A stretch of DNA of 64,000 nucleotides from Erythrobacteraceae bacterium CFH 75059 (lineage in GTDB: Bacteria; Pseudomonadota; Alphaproteobacteria; Sphingomonadales; Sphingomonadaceae): NCBI GenBank assembly GCA_004331795.1, contig SJSR01000001.1, positions 248,001 through 312,000 of the forward strand, read 5' to 3'. How positions within the stretch are numbered: the stretch's first letter is position 1; every line of letters starts with the position of its first letter. Positions 1 through 9,205 of the stretch are shown in pieces. Made by a program: the position numbers and the translations under genes. A model generated the notes under the pieces. That model had not been told where the DNA came from. It worked only from the letters and a program-made list of their open reading frames with translations, and ran no database searches.

Positions 1-551
1 ATTTGCGGACACCGGGCGAGGCTGCGGCACAGGCGGCATCCGCTCCGAGCGGCGATCCAAGCGATGAGGTGGCCGGTCGCGGGACGGCCTCGCCGCCCCT
101 TCCGGGCGCGCTCGGCGGCGCCGACGTCGCCATCACCGCTGCCGGCGGCGCGTCCGCCGCCATCGCCCGTGCCGAGCAGGCCGAGCGTGAGGAGTTCGGT
201 GCCGCGCCGACGGACCCAGACGAGCCTTCCGGGCTTCCGCCCGAAAGCAGTGCGGCCGAGACGCTGGCCGAGGCCGTCTCGCTGGTCGAGCCGCCAGCCT
301 CGCCGTTGCCGGACGGTGGCGAGTTGACCCGGCTCAAGGGCATCGGCCCCAAGCTCGCCCTGCGCCTGGAGGAGCTGGGCATCACGCGGATCGAGCAGAT
401 CGCGCAGTGGACGCCGGAAGAGGCGGAACGGATCGACGCGCAGCTTGGCCGCTTCCAGGGACGCATTCATCGCGACGGGTGGATCGAGCAGGCGCGCCTG
501 CTGAGCAGCGGCGATGCGGCCGGGTACGAGGCGCGGTTCGGTCGTTTGTAA
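1..551 (+). CDS. Helix-hairpin-helix domain protein, 5' partial
   Basis: The reading frame is open at the left edge, so the true start is probably upstream; a TTG at 3 is only the first start-like codon visible. The first ~100 visible residues are Ala/Pro/Glu-rich and low in complexity. The last ~70 form a compact domain with the helix-hairpin-helix core LTRLKGIGPKLALRLEELGI, followed by DQIA-like and GRIHRDGWIEQA segments. The same C-terminal module occurs in alphaproteobacterial proteins related to, or fused with, NADH-quinone oxidoreductase subunit E. No other complex I gene is visible here, so a link to complex I is only inferred. A role in nucleic-acid or protein contacts through the HhH is possible. 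The stop is TAA at 549-551. Confidence 0.6.
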   Translation, partial: LRTPGEAAAQAASAPSGDPSDEVAGRGTASPPLPGALGGADVAITAAGGASAAIARAEQAEREEFGAAPTDPDEPSGLPPESSAAETLAEAVSLVEPPASPLPDGGELTRLKGIGPKLALRLEELGITRIEQIAQWTPEEAERIDAQLGRFQGRIHRDGWIEQARLLSSGDAAGYEARFGRL

Positions 552-618
552 GACGAGGCGGAACCTTTCCCGCCTGCGCGCGTATGCGTCCGATGCCCCG
601 CCCGCGAGGAGTGATGCG

Positions 619-981
619 ATGAAGGAGCACCCGGTCGTCCTGGTCGCCGAGAATGAGCCGGTGATCGCCCTCGACCTGCGCGACACGGTCGAAGAGGCGG
701 GCTACATCGTCGAAGGGCCGCATGAACGCGTCGACCAGGCGATTTTGGCGGTGCAGGCCAACCGGCCCGACCTTGCCATCCTGGACATCGAACTGGATGA
801 CGGAATGGTGTATCCCTTGGCCGAGCGGCTGGCCCAGGAACAGATTCCTTTCATTTTCCACTCGGGCCGCACCCCCTTGCCCGACACCAGCGATCGTTTT
901 CCCGGCGCCCCCATGCTGGCCAAGCCTTGCCCGCCTTCCGAGATGCTGCGCGGCCTCGAGGCTGCCTTGGCGCATCGCTGA
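619..981 (+). CDS. Stand-alone response regulator receiver domain protein
   Basis: A 120-residue protein that is a single CheY-like receiver domain with no output domain. The acidic pocket is ENE in VLVAENEPVIALD, the phospho-acceptor aspartate is the D of LAILDIEL, the conserved Thr/Ser position is FHSGR, and the conserved Lys-Pro is LAKPCPP. Such small receivers work in phosphorelays or as docking switches in two-component signalling. The ATG at 619 is chosen because AGGAG lies at 607-611; the longer reading frame upstream has no such site. No histidine kinase is adjacent, so its partner is unknown. Confidence 0.8.
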   Translation: MKEHPVVLVAENEPVIALDLRDTVEEAGYIVEGPHERVDQAILAVQANRPDLAILDIELDDGMVYPLAERLAQEQIPFIFHSGRTPLPDTSDRFPGAPMLAKPCPPSEMLRGLEAALAHR

Positions 982-1081
982 TCCGCCCCCCGTTCCCGTC
1001 GCCCGTCCGCGCCGCACCGGCTGCACTCTTGAAGCGGGTCCGCTTCGGTGCAATGAGCCGACCGGCAGCTGAGGACTACGG

Positions 1082-2266
1082 ATGGCCGGCATGATCCCCT
1101 TCGACTGGAGCGACCCGCTCGGTCTCGACGACCAGCTCAGCGACGAGGAGCGCATGGTGCGCGACACGGCGCAGGCCTTCTGCCAGAGCGAACTGCAACC
1201 GCGGGTCGTCGACGCCTATCGCGACGAACGCGACGCTCCGGAACTGTTCCCCATGATGGGTGCGGCCGGCCTTCTGGGTGCCACCATTCCCGAGGAATAC
1301 GGGGGCGCGGGCGCGTCCTATGTCGCCTATGGCCTCATCGCCCGCGAGATCGAGCGGGTCGACAGCGGCTACCGTTCCATGGCGTCGGTGCAATCGAGCC
1401 TGGTCATGTATCCGATTTACGCCTTCGGTTCGGAGGAGCAGCGGCACCGCTATCTCCCGCTGCTCGCGCGCGGGGAGCTGATCGGCTGCTTCGGCCTGAC
1501 GGAGCCGGACGCCGGCTCCGACCCGGCCGGGATGAAGACGGTGGCGCGGGCCGATGGCGACGGCTTCGTGCTGAACGGATCCAAGACCTGGATCTCGAAC
1601 GCGCCCTTTGCCGACGTGTTCGTGGTGTGGGCGAAATCCGAGGCGCATGACGGCGCGATCCGGGGGTTCGTGCTCGACAAGGGCACTCCCGGTCTCAGCG
1701 CACCCAAGATCGACAACAAGCTCAGCCTGCGCGCATCGACGACGGGGATGATCGTCATGGACGATGTGCGCGTGGGCAAGGACACCCTGCTTCCGGATGT
1801 GACCGGGCTGAAGGGGCCGTTTTCCTGTCTCAACCGCGCGCGGTACGGCATCTCCTGGGGCGCCATGGGCGCGGCCGAGTTCTGCCTTCACGCCGCGCGG
1901 CAGTATGGCCTCGACCGGCACCAGTTCGGGGTGCCGCTCGCCTCGAAGCAGCTCTACCAGAAGAAGCTGGCCGACATGATGTGCGACATCGCTCTTGGCC
2001 TGCAGGCCAGCTTGCGGGTCGGGCGGCTGATGGACGAGGGCCGGTTCGCGCCGGAGATGATCTCGATCGTCAAGCGCAACAATGTCGGCCGGGCGCTGGA
2101 GATCGCCCGCCATGCCCGTGACATGCACGGCGGCAACGGGATTTCCGGCGAGTACCAGGTGATCCGTCACATGATCAATCTGGAGACGGTGAACACCTAT
2201 GAAGGGACACACGACGTCCACGCCCTGATCCTGGGCCGCGCCATCACCGGGATCGCGGCGTTCTGA
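1082..2266 (+). CDS. gcdH: Glutaryl-CoA dehydrogenase
   Basis: FAD enzyme that oxidises and decarboxylates glutaryl-CoA to crotonyl-CoA in lysine and tryptophan degradation. The 394 residues match the family length. N-terminal helical, middle beta and C-terminal helical acyl-CoA dehydrogenase domains are all present: TEPDAGSDP and the GSKTWISN flavin region in the middle, and [20 protein letters not shown] at the C-terminus, where Glu374 is the expected catalytic base. The C-terminal signature is characteristic of GcdH rather than SCAD or MCAD. The gene shares one base with maiA downstream (TGATG), so the two are translationally coupled in a catabolic operon with fahA. Confidence 0.93.
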   Translation: MAGMIPFDWSDPLGLDDQLSDEERMVRDTAQAFCQSELQPRVVDAYRDERDAPELFPMMGAAGLLGATIPEEYGGAGASYVAYGLIAREIERVDSGYRSMASVQSSLVMYPIYAFGSEEQRHRYLPLLARGELIGCFGLTEPDAGSDPAGMKTVARADGDGFVLNGSKTWISNAPFADVFVVWAKSEAHDGAIRGFVLDKGTPGLSAPKIDNKLSLRASTTGMIVMDDVRVGKDTLLPDVTGLKGPFSCLNRARYGISWGAMGAAEFCLHAARQYGLDRHQFGVPLASKQLYQKKLADMMCDIALGLQASLRVGRLMDEGRFAPEMISIVKRNNVGRALEIARHARDMHGGNGISGEYQVIRHMINLETVNTYEGTHDVHALILGRAITGIAAF

Positions 2267-2928
2267 TGAAGCTGCACGGCTACTACCGCAGCTCCACGAC
2301 CTACAGGTTGCGCATCGCGCTCGAGCTGAAAGGGCTGGCCTACACGGTGGTGCCGGTGAACCTGCTCGAGCAGGCGCACAAGGCGCTGGACTTCACCGCC
2401 CGCAACCCCTTCGGCTCCGTGCCGGTGCTGGAGGTTGACGGCCGCTGGCGTGCCCAGTCGCTGGCCATTCTCGAATGGCTCGAGGAAGAATGGCCGCAGC
2501 CGCCGCTGCTGCCGGCCGGCGGCGAGGCGCGGTTCGTCACCCGCGAACTCGCCTATGCGATCGCCACCGAACTTCACGCACCGCTTAACCTGCCGGTGCT
2601 GCGGTATCTCAAGGAGCCGCTCGGTCACGCCCAGGACGAGATCGACACCTACTACCGCCATGTCCTTGCCCGCACCCTCACGCCGGTCGAGCAGCGGCTG
2701 GAGAGGCTGGACACGGGCGATTTCCTTCACGACGCGCCGGGGCTGTTCGAAGCCGTGCTCGTCCCCCAGCTCTACAACGCCCGGCGCTTCGCCTACCCGG
2801 TTGACGATCACCCGCGCCTTGCCCGCATCGAGGCAGCCTGCCTTGACCTGCCCGCCTTCCGGCGCGCCCATCCCGACGTCCAGCCGGACAATCCCGCCGC
2901 CCCTTCATCGGAGAAGACCACGCCATGA
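2266..2928 (+). CDS. maiA: Maleylacetoacetate isomerase (zeta-class GST)
   Basis: Glutathione-dependent isomerase that converts maleylacetoacetate to fumarylacetoacetate in tyrosine/homogentisate breakdown. The 220 residues carry a thioredoxin-fold N-terminal domain (about 1-85) and a helical GST C-terminal domain. The zeta-class active-site motif is at residues 9-14 (SSTTYR, where many relatives have SSCSWR), and NPFGSVPVLEVDG is the cis-Pro glutathione site. It starts on the stop codon of gcdH and overlaps the next gene, fahA, by four bases (ATGA), which supports the isomerase assignment over a generic GST. Confidence 0.88.
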   Translation: MKLHGYYRSSTTYRLRIALELKGLAYTVVPVNLLEQAHKALDFTARNPFGSVPVLEVDGRWRAQSLAILEWLEEEWPQPPLLPAGGEARFVTRELAYAIATELHAPLNLPVLRYLKEPLGHAQDEIDTYYRHVLARTLTPVEQRLERLDTGDFLHDAPGLFEAVLVPQLYNARRFAYPVDDHPRLARIEAACLDLPAFRRAHPDVQPDNPAAPSSEKTTP

Positions 2929-3935
2929 AACTCGCCACGCTCAACACCGGATCGCGCGACGGGCGGCTGGTGGTGGTTTCGCGCGACCTCACCCGCTACT
3001 GCGAGGCGGACAACATCGCCCCCACCCTTCAGGCGGCGCTCGACGACTGGGCGAGAACGGCACCGCTGCTCGAGGCGCTCTACCGCGATGTCGAGCACAA
3101 GGCCGTCCCGTGCCAGCGGTTCCACGAGCGCGAGGCGCACTCCCCGCTGCCCCGCGCCTACCAGTGGGCCGACGGCTCGGCCTACATCAACCACGTCGAG
3201 CTGGTCCGGCGCGCCCGCGGCGCTGAAGTGCCGGCCTCGTTCTACACCGATCCGCTGATGTACCAGGGCGGATCGGACTGCTTCCTGCCGCCCCGCGGCG
3301 ACATCCCGCTGCGCGACACAGCGTGGGGTTGCGACATGGAAGGCGAGGTCGCGGTCATCACCGACGACGTGCCCATGGGCGTCACCGAGGAGGAAGCTGC
3401 CGAGCACATCAAGCTGGTGATGCTGGTCAACGATGTCAGCCTGCGCGGGTTGATCCCGGACGAACTGGCCAAGGGGTTCGGCTTCTTCCAGTCGAAGCCC
3501 GCCTCCGCCTTTTCCCCCGTCGCCGTGACGCCGGACGAGCTGGGTGACGCCTGGCGCGGCTGCGTGGTCCATCTGCCGCTGATGGTGGACTACAATGGCG
3601 AGCCTTTCGGCCGCGCCAATGCCGGGGAGGATGCGACCTTTTCGCTGGCGCGCCTCATCGCACACGCCGCCAAGACGCGCGACCTGTGCGCAGGCTCCAT
3701 CATCGGCTCGGGGACGGTGTCGAACCGCGATGCCGATGGCGGTCCTGGTCGCCCGGTCAGCGAAGGCGGGCGCGGCTATTCCTGCATCGCGGAAATCCGC
3801 ACCATCGAGACGATCCGCGACGGTCAGCCCTCAACCCGCTTCATGGCGCCGGGCGACGTGGTGCGGGTCGAGATGCGCGACGCGCGCGGGCAGTCGATCT
3901 TCGGCGCCATCGAGCAGCGCGTCGTCGCCGCCTGA
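2925..3935 (+). CDS. fahA: Fumarylacetoacetate hydrolase family protein
   Basis: Metal-dependent C-C bond hydrolase that acts after maleylacetoacetate isomerase, cleaving fumarylacetoacetate to fumarate and acetoacetate. The 336 residues include the metal-binding acidic pair in GCDMEGEVAVI (Glu139, Glu141) and the later Asp170 in MLVNDVSLR. The C-terminal core segment GSGTVSNRDADGG is the family's conserved loop. It overlaps maiA by ATGA. Homogentisate dioxygenase and hppD are not in this window. The short bacterial FAH family also hydrolyses other acylpyruvates, so the exact substrate rests on the maiA neighbour. Confidence 0.88.
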   Translation: MKLATLNTGSRDGRLVVVSRDLTRYCEADNIAPTLQAALDDWARTAPLLEALYRDVEHKAVPCQRFHEREAHSPLPRAYQWADGSAYINHVELVRRARGAEVPASFYTDPLMYQGGSDCFLPPRGDIPLRDTAWGCDMEGEVAVITDDVPMGVTEEEAAEHIKLVMLVNDVSLRGLIPDELAKGFGFFQSKPASAFSPVAVTPDELGDAWRGCVVHLPLMVDYNGEPFGRANAGEDATFSLARLIAHAAKTRDLCAGSIIGSGTVSNRDADGGPGRPVSEGGRGYSCIAEIRTIETIRDGQPSTRFMAPGDVVRVEMRDARGQSIFGAIEQRVVAA

Positions 3936-4032
3936 GGGAGCGGAGAGCGGGTCAAGGCTGCCGTTCACCCCGCCCCGCCGGCGCGGTGGCTCTGGCCTGA
4001 CCCCGCAGCCCGCCCGCCCGGCGCGCGTCCTG

Positions 4033-5196
4033 CTACATGCTGCGGGCGATGAGCATCTTCATGATTTCGTTCGATCCGCCGTAAATGCGGCTGATGCGGC
4101 TGTCGCGATACATCCGGGCGATCGGATAATCGTTGATGTAGCCGGCGCCGCCATGAAGCTGCAGGCACTTGTCGACGACTTCGCTCTGCAGCTCGGTGAT
4201 CCAGTACTTCGCCATGCTGGCCGTCGCGACGTCCAGCTTCCCGTCAAGCAGCCGCGCGATGCAGTCGTTGACGAAGACACGGCTGGCGGTGCCCTTGGCC
4301 TTGAGGTCGGCGAGCACGAACTGCGTGTTCTGGAAGTCCCAGATGGTCTGGCCGAACGCCTTGCGTTCCTTGACGTAGTCCACCGTCACATCGAGCGCGT
4401 GCTCGATGCCGAGCTGCGCCTGGAGAGCGATGACCAGACGCTCCTGCGGCAGTTCTCCCATCAGCTGGTAGAAGCCGCGCCCTTCCACACCGCCGAGGAT
4501 GTTCTCGCCCGGCACGAACACGTCGTCGAAGAACAGCTCGGAGGTGTCCTGCGCGTCCAGCCCGATCTTGTCGAGCTTCTTGCCCCGCGCGAACCCTTCG
4601 GCCCCTTGCGTCTCCAGAAGAACGAGCGAGATGCCCTTCGCCCGCGCCTCTGGATCGGTCTTGGCCACGACGATGATGAAGTCGGCAATCTGCCCGTTCG
4701 AAATCCACGTCTTGGAGCCGTTCAGGCGGTATCCGTTGCCGTCCTTCAGCGCCGTGGTGGTGATCGCCTGAAGATCCGAGCCCGCACCCGGCTCGCTCAT
4801 GGCGATGGCGCTGACGAGTTCGCCGGAAACGAGGCGCGGCAGATACTTGCGCTTCTGCTCCTCGGTCCCGTGGCGCACGAGATAGGGCAGGATGATGACG
4901 TTGTGCAGGCTTGCGGCGAAGCCCTCGGCGCCGTGTTTCGTCACCTGCTCGACCACGACCATGTCGTGCCGGAAGTCGCCGCCATGCCCGCCATATTCCT
5001 CCGGCACGCTGACGCCGAGCAGCCCGGCCTCGCCGGCCTCGCGCCAGAAATCGCGCTCGACCTGTCCGTCTTCGCGCCACTTCGCGATCCGCTTGGCCGG
5101 CGCGGCGCGTTCGAGGAACTTGCTTACGCTGTCGGAGAACATGGAGATTTCCTCGTCCTCCATGAAGGCCGGACGGGGAATGTCGATGACGGGCAT
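4033..5196 (-). CDS. Acyl-CoA dehydrogenase, long-chain (LCAD-like)
   Basis: FAD-dependent alpha,beta-dehydrogenase of fatty acyl-CoA in beta-oxidation, passing electrons to ETF. The protein is 387 residues starting at MPVIDIPRP; the ATG at 5196-5194 follows AAGGAA and fits better than longer in-frame starts. Motifs are AMSEPGAGSDLQ and [12 protein letters not shown] for flavin and substrate, and the C-terminal IYGGSNEIMKMLIARSM. In the LCAD/isovaleryl-CoA branch the catalytic glutamate lies in an internal helix rather than in a YEGT motif, so the lack of YEGT is normal here. It converges on fahA and is divergent from the flavin reductase fusion gene. Confidence 0.88.
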   Translation of the reverse strand: MPVIDIPRPAFMEDEEISMFSDSVSKFLERAAPAKRIAKWREDGQVERDFWREAGEAGLLGVSVPEEYGGHGGDFRHDMVVVEQVTKHGAEGFAASLHNVIILPYLVRHGTEEQKRKYLPRLVSGELVSAIAMSEPGAGSDLQAITTTALKDGNGYRLNGSKTWISNGQIADFIIVVAKTDPEARAKGISLVLLETQGAEGFARGKKLDKIGLDAQDTSELFFDDVFVPGENILGGVEGRGFYQLMGELPQERLVIALQAQLGIEHALDVTVDYVKERKAFGQTIWDFQNTQFVLADLKAKGTASRVFVNDCIARLLDGKLDVATASMAKYWITELQSEVVDKCLQLHGGAGYINDYPIARMYRDSRISRIYGGSNEIMKMLIARSM

Positions 5197-5306
5197 GGGC
5201 AGTTCCTTGCAGTGGACGTTCGGGACGGTCGGCATGATGTGCCAAACGCCGGCCTGTCGGGCAATGCCGCGTTGCCAGCGGTGCAGGGGCGCACTAGGCA
5301 GGCGAC

Positions 5307-6371
5307 GTGATCGCTCCGCTGCTCGACCCCGCCGGACGTCCTTTGTCCGCCTATCGTGCGGGCGCGGGCGATGCGCCGCTCGTGCTGCTGGTGGCGCACG
5401 ACGCGGCAACGCAGCAGCGCTGGCATCGCTGCGCCGAGGCGCTCGCCGATGCCGGACGGCAGGCGCTGGTGCTCGGCGCCGAGGCGCTGTGCGGCGACGC
5501 GGCGCTGCAGGTCGCCACCTTGAGGGCGGTGCTGCGCCAACTGCCTGCGCGCCCTGCGATCGTCGCCGCCGGAGCCGCAGCGGCGCCGGTGCTCGCCGCG
5601 CTGTCGGGCGGAGAACCCGACCCCGCCTCGGCGCTGGTGCTCATCGATCCGCCGGACCCGTTGTGCGACGACGCGTCCATCGGCGCGCGGGCCTGCCACG
5701 CGGCGGGCACCCTTGCGCTCCCCGTGCTGGTCCTCGCCAGCGACGGCGCGGAGGCGGCGGCGCTGGACATCCCCGCAGCCGAGCACGCATGTCTCGCCGA
5801 CGGCGCGGGTGAGACGCAGGATGCGTTCGACGCCCAGCTGATCGAGTTTCTGGAGCGCCGCGTGCCCCGCGCGCCGATCGACTATGTGGGCGGGTCGGAC
5901 CAGCGCACGCTCCGCGACGCGCTCGGCACCTTTGCCACCGGGGTGACGGTGGTGACCGCCACCGCCCCGGACGGCACCCATGTCGGCCTGACCGCCAACA
6001 GCTTCACGTCCGTCAGCCTCGACCCGCCGCTGCTGCTGGTCTGCCCCGCACGGTCCTCCTCCTCCGCCCCGATCCTGGCCGAGGCGGAGTTCTTCGCCGT
6101 CAACGTGCTCCACATCGGCCAGCAGCCCGTCTCGACCCTGTTCGCCACCCGCGGCGCCGACCGCTTTGCGGACACCGCCATCGAACTTTGGGAGCGCGGC
6201 GTGCCGATCCTGCCGAACTCCCTCGCCTCGTTCGAATGCCGGCGCCATGCCGCGCACGATGCGGGCGACCACTTCATCCTCGTCGGCGAGGTGGAGCGGG
6301 CCCGCTACGCCCCGCAGCGCGATCCGCTGCTCTATTTCCGGGGCAAGTACCGCCGGCTGCATTTCGCCTGA
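5307..6371 (+). CDS. Fusion: degenerate alpha/beta-hydrolase-like domain plus flavin reductase domain
   Basis: A 354-residue protein starting with GTG. Residues ~1-185 look like an alpha/beta-hydrolase fold (strand APLVLLVAHD, later PVLVLASDGAE). The nucleophile elbow is AAGAAAAPVL with no Ser, Cys or Asp, so hydrolase activity is unlikely. Residues ~195-352 are a flavin reductase-like FMN-binding domain: LGTFATGVTVVTA, GLTANSFTSVSLDPPLLLVCPA, AVNVLHIGQQ, and the C-terminal LLYFRGKYRRLHF. The second half probably uses NAD(P)H to reduce free FMN or FAD for a two-component monooxygenase, none of which is adjacent. It is divergently transcribed from the LCAD-like gene. Confidence 0.75.
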   Translation: MIAPLLDPAGRPLSAYRAGAGDAPLVLLVAHDAATQQRWHRCAEALADAGRQALVLGAEALCGDAALQVATLRAVLRQLPARPAIVAAGAAAAPVLAALSGGEPDPASALVLIDPPDPLCDDASIGARACHAAGTLALPVLVLASDGAEAAALDIPAAEHACLADGAGETQDAFDAQLIEFLERRVPRAPIDYVGGSDQRTLRDALGTFATGVTVVTATAPDGTHVGLTANSFTSVSLDPPLLLVCPARSSSSAPILAEAEFFAVNVLHIGQQPVSTLFATRGADRFADTAIELWERGVPILPNSLASFECRRHAAHDAGDHFILVGEVERARYAPQRDPLLYFRGKYRRLHFA

Positions 6372-6456
6372 TGCGCGAGGGCCGCGCGGTTTCGCTTTCA
6401 CGCGTTCCCCCGTCCGGCTACACTTCGCTCTGAACACGCCGGGGGAAGGGGCGCTT

Positions 6457-7500
6457 ATGGAATATGTTCTGATCGGTCTGGTGGTGCTTGTCGTCATTTT
6501 CCTGCTGATGGCGGTGACGACGGTGCGCCAGGGGTTCGTCTACACCATCGAGCGGTTCGGCAAATACACCAAGGCCGCTGAGCCCGGCCTCCACCTCATC
6601 GTGCCGCTGATCGACCGCGTCGGGCATCGCATCAACATGATGGAGCAGGTGCTCGACATTCCGGGGCAGGAGATCATCACGGCCGACAACGCCATGGTCG
6701 GGGTCGACGCCGTGGTGTTCTTCCAGGTGCTCGACGCGCCCAAGGCCGCCTACGAGGTGTCGGGCCTGCAGAACGCGATCATGGCGCTGACCACCACCAA
6801 CCTGCGCACGGTCATGGGGTCGATGGACCTCGACGAAACCCTCTCCAAGCGCGACGAGATCAACGCCCGGCTGCTCGGCGTGGTCGATCACGCGACCTCG
6901 CCCTGGGGAGTGAAGATCACCCGGGTCGAAATCAAGGACATCCGCCCGCCGCTCGACATCTCCGAGGCTATGGCGCGGCAGATGAAGGCGGAGCGCCTGA
7001 AGCGCGCCGAAATCCTTGAGGCGGAAGGGGACCGGGCCAGCCGCATCCTGCGCGCTGAGGGCGAGAAGCAGTCCGCCATCCTCAAGGCCGAAGGCGCGCG
7101 CGAAAGCGCGTTCCGCAACGCCGAAGCGCGCGAGCGCGAGGCGGAGGCCGAAGCCAAGGCGACGCAGATGGTGTCCGACGCCATCGCCGGGTCGGGGGTG
7201 TCGGCGATCAACTACTTCGTCGCGCAGGACTATGTGAAGGCGCTGGGCAGGTTCGCCGACAGCCCCAACGCCAAGACGATCCTGATGCCGGTCGAAGCGA
7301 CGCAGATCCTCGGCTCGCTCGGTGGGATCGGCGAGCTTGTCCGGGAAACCTTCGGCGAGCGGGAGCCTGCGGGCACACCGCCGTCGTCCGGTCCCGCCGC
7401 GAGCCGCGAAACCACCCGGCAGCTGTCGCAGGCATCTCCTGAGCCGGTCGGCCAAAGGTCCGCCGCAACCGGCGTGCCGCGCACCGGCGAGCGGACGTAA
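6457..7500 (+). CDS. SPFH/band-7 membrane protein (QmcA-type)
   Basis: Membrane-anchored scaffold of 347 residues. An N-terminal transmembrane helix (residues ~3-22, LIGLVVLVVIFLLMAV) is followed by the SPFH domain, which begins TVRQGFVYTIERFGKYTKAAEPGLH, then an Ala/Glu/Arg-rich coiled coil (~170-235). A ~60-residue Pro/Thr/Ser tail ends the protein. The start ATG at 6457 lies after GGGGGAAGGGG; earlier in-frame codons belong to the preceding coding stretch. The adjacent nfeD-type gene 9 bp downstream is the usual partner of QmcA-family SPFH proteins in membrane microdomain organisation and stress responses. Confidence 0.87.
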   Translation: MEYVLIGLVVLVVIFLLMAVTTVRQGFVYTIERFGKYTKAAEPGLHLIVPLIDRVGHRINMMEQVLDIPGQEIITADNAMVGVDAVVFFQVLDAPKAAYEVSGLQNAIMALTTTNLRTVMGSMDLDETLSKRDEINARLLGVVDHATSPWGVKITRVEIKDIRPPLDISEAMARQMKAERLKRAEILEAEGDRASRILRAEGEKQSAILKAEGARESAFRNAEAREREAEAEAKATQMVSDAIAGSGVSAINYFVAQDYVKALGRFADSPNAKTILMPVEATQILGSLGGIGELVRETFGEREPAGTPPSSGPAASRETTRQLSQASPEPVGQRSAATGVPRTGERT

Positions 7501-7509
7501 GGCTCCGCG

Positions 7510-8016
7510 ATGAACGGCATCGATGGCATCGACGCGCACTGGCTGTGGGCGGCGCTTGGCCTTGCCCTGTTGACGGCGGAGATGCTGGTGCCCGGCGTTT
7601 TCCTGCTGTGGTTCGGTCTCGCCGCGCTTGCCACGGCCGTGCTGGTGTTCGCGACCGATCCCTCGCTTCCGGTGCAGATCGTGTCGTTCTCGTTTCTCGC
7701 GCTGATCTTCGCCTACAGCGCCAAGCGGTTCGTCACCGACCGTCCGATCGCAAGTTCCGATCCGCTGCTCAACAACCGCGCGGCGCGGCTGGTCGGCGAG
7801 GTGGCGGTGGTGTCGCTCCCGCTCGACGGAGGTCGCGGGCGGGTGCGCCTTGGCGACAGCGAGTGGCAGGCCGAAGGGCCCGATCTGCCGCTTGGCGAAC
7901 GTGTCCGGGTGACAGGCACGCGGGGCACCGTGCTGCTGGTTGAACGCAGCTCCGGCCCGGTCATCGAGATCCGCAAGAACCCTGCCGACGACGCGGCGGG
8001 CGATCAGCGCTTGTAG
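7510..8016 (+). CDS. NfeD family membrane protein (short NfeD1b type)
   Basis: The 168-residue protein has two to three transmembrane helices in the first ~75 residues (WLWAALGLALLTAEMLVPGVF and onward) and a C-terminal OB-fold-like beta domain (~95-155, LVGEVAVVSLPLDGG, GERVRVTGTRGTVLLVE). It lacks the ClpP-like protease domain of long NfeD proteins. It follows the SPFH gene by 9 bp and probably forms a complex with it, as in the E. coli qmcA-ybbJ pair. Its end overlaps the convergent NDUFA9-like gene by 13 bp. Confidence 0.85.
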   Translation: MNGIDGIDAHWLWAALGLALLTAEMLVPGVFLLWFGLAALATAVLVFATDPSLPVQIVSFSFLALIFAYSAKRFVTDRPIASSDPLLNNRAARLVGEVAVVSLPLDGGRGRVRLGDSEWQAEGPDLPLGERVRVTGTRGTVLLVERSSGPVIEIRKNPADDAAGDQRL

Positions 8017-8951
8017 TCGGGGTTCTTGGTCGCAAAGCGCCCGTGGCGGCGATACGGCACCATCCACTCGTCGAGAAACAGGTCGAGCGGACGCGGCGTA
8101 ATGCCGAGCTCGGCAAATCCGGGCCAGGAGCCAGACACTCTCGTTCCGGCTTTCAGCATCAGCCACTGGTCCCGGCTCATCGGCGAGCCGGGAAGGCTGG
8201 CGAACAGCCCCGATGCGGCGTCGGGCATCGGCACGAAGGTGCGGCGGCGGCGCTGCGCCCTGGCGATCCGCTCGTTCAGCTCCAGCATGGTGAGCGTGTC
8301 CGGCCCGCCCAGTTCGAAGATCTCGCCCCCATGCCTCTCCGGATGTTCGAGCGCGGTGGCGATCGCTTCGGCGACGTCGTCGACGTAGACAAGCTGGAGC
8401 GGAGCGTCGGGGCCGAACACCGGCAGCACGCGGAACCGGCGGATCAGCCGGGCGAACATGGTGATGAAGCCGTCGTCGCGGCCGAACACGATCGTGGGGC
8501 GGACCACCACCGCCCGCGGCTGATGCTCGCGGACCAGCCGTTCGCCCAGCGCCTTGGCCCGCGCATAGGCCGTCGCCCCTTGCGGGTCGGCGGCAGTGGC
8601 GCTGACGTGGACGAACCGATCCACTCCCGCGGCCGCGGAGAGCCGGGCCATGGTGCCGGGCGCGTGCCCCATGAGCAGGTCGAGATTGCCGGCAAACGCC
8701 CCGACCAGATTGACCACCGCTTGCGCTCCGGAGAGCGCGGCGGCGATGTCGGGCTCGCGGGTGATGTCGCAGCGCACCGCCTGCATCTGGCCCAGATTGG
8801 CGAGCGGGCGCAGCCGGTGCGCGCGCGACGGATTGCGGCTCGCGATCCTGAGCCGCGCACCGCGTGCGAGCAGGGTGGCGGCGACATAGGTGCCGATGAA
8901 GCCGTCCCCGCCGAACAGCGTGACCAGCCTTCCTCTGAGATCGCCGTTCAT
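8004..8951 (-). CDS. NAD(P)-binding protein, complex I NDUFA9 subunit family
   Basis: Atypical short-chain dehydrogenase of 315 residues. The Rossmann motif GGDGFIG is at 14-20, followed by SATAADPQGATAYARAKALGE with the Tyr-x3-Lys pair, and VVVRPTIVFGRDDGF. This matches the alphaproteobacterial homologues of mitochondrial complex I subunit NDUFA9, which bind NADPH and help assembly or stability rather than catalysis. The family also resembles NmrA-like and epimerase proteins, so the exact role is inferred from sequence. It starts with ATG at 8951 and converges on the nfeD-type gene. Confidence 0.82.
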   Translation of the reverse strand: MNGDLRGRLVTLFGGDGFIGTYVAATLLARGARLRIASRNPSRAHRLRPLANLGQMQAVRCDITREPDIAAALSGAQAVVNLVGAFAGNLDLLMGHAPGTMARLSAAAGVDRFVHVSATAADPQGATAYARAKALGERLVREHQPRAVVVRPTIVFGRDDGFITMFARLIRRFRVLPVFGPDAPLQLVYVDDVAEAIATALEHPERHGGEIFELGGPDTLTMLELNERIARAQRRRRTFVPMPDAASGLFASLPGSPMSRDQWLMLKAGTRVSGSWPGFAELGITPRPLDLFLDEWMVPYRRHGRFATKNPDYKR

Positions 8952-9128
8952 AATCCGCCTGCTCGTCCCGTCCGGTGTCTTGCGGCCGCGGCCTTGCCGA
9001 CCACCCCCGGTTGCCGCCCCGCCACAGTGTCCGCGCCTGATGGCTCAAGCGCCGCGCGCGTGCAAGGGGCTGCGGGGCTGTAGCGAGGCGCGGACCGCCC
9101 GGCTGATCGAGCGCGGGCGATTTGCGCG

Positions 9129-9157
9129 TTGACAAGCACGCCCGCCCGCCGCTAACC
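9129..9157 (+). promoter_or_regulatory. Probable sigma-70 type promoter for tRNA-Leu(CAG)
   Basis: A perfect -35 hexamer TTGACA lies at 9129-9134. After a 17-nt spacer comes CTAACC as a weak -10, about 50 bp before the tRNA. The gap from 8952 to 9205 holds no other convincing feature. Confidence 0.5.
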
Positions 9158-9205
9158 GCGCCCCACTACCGCGTCGACAGGGCGAAGAAGCCATGCCGAC
9201 ACCGT

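Noticed and set aside
1031-1046. Short palindrome GAAGCGG-GT-CCGCTTC before gcdH
   Set aside because: Seven-bp arms with a two-base loop in GC-rich DNA cannot be told from chance, and there is no T-tract for a terminator.
6418-9135. A 905-codon minus-strand open frame
   Set aside because: It spans the SPFH and nfeD genes in antisense and the NDUFA9-like gene in another frame, with no recognisable protein features.
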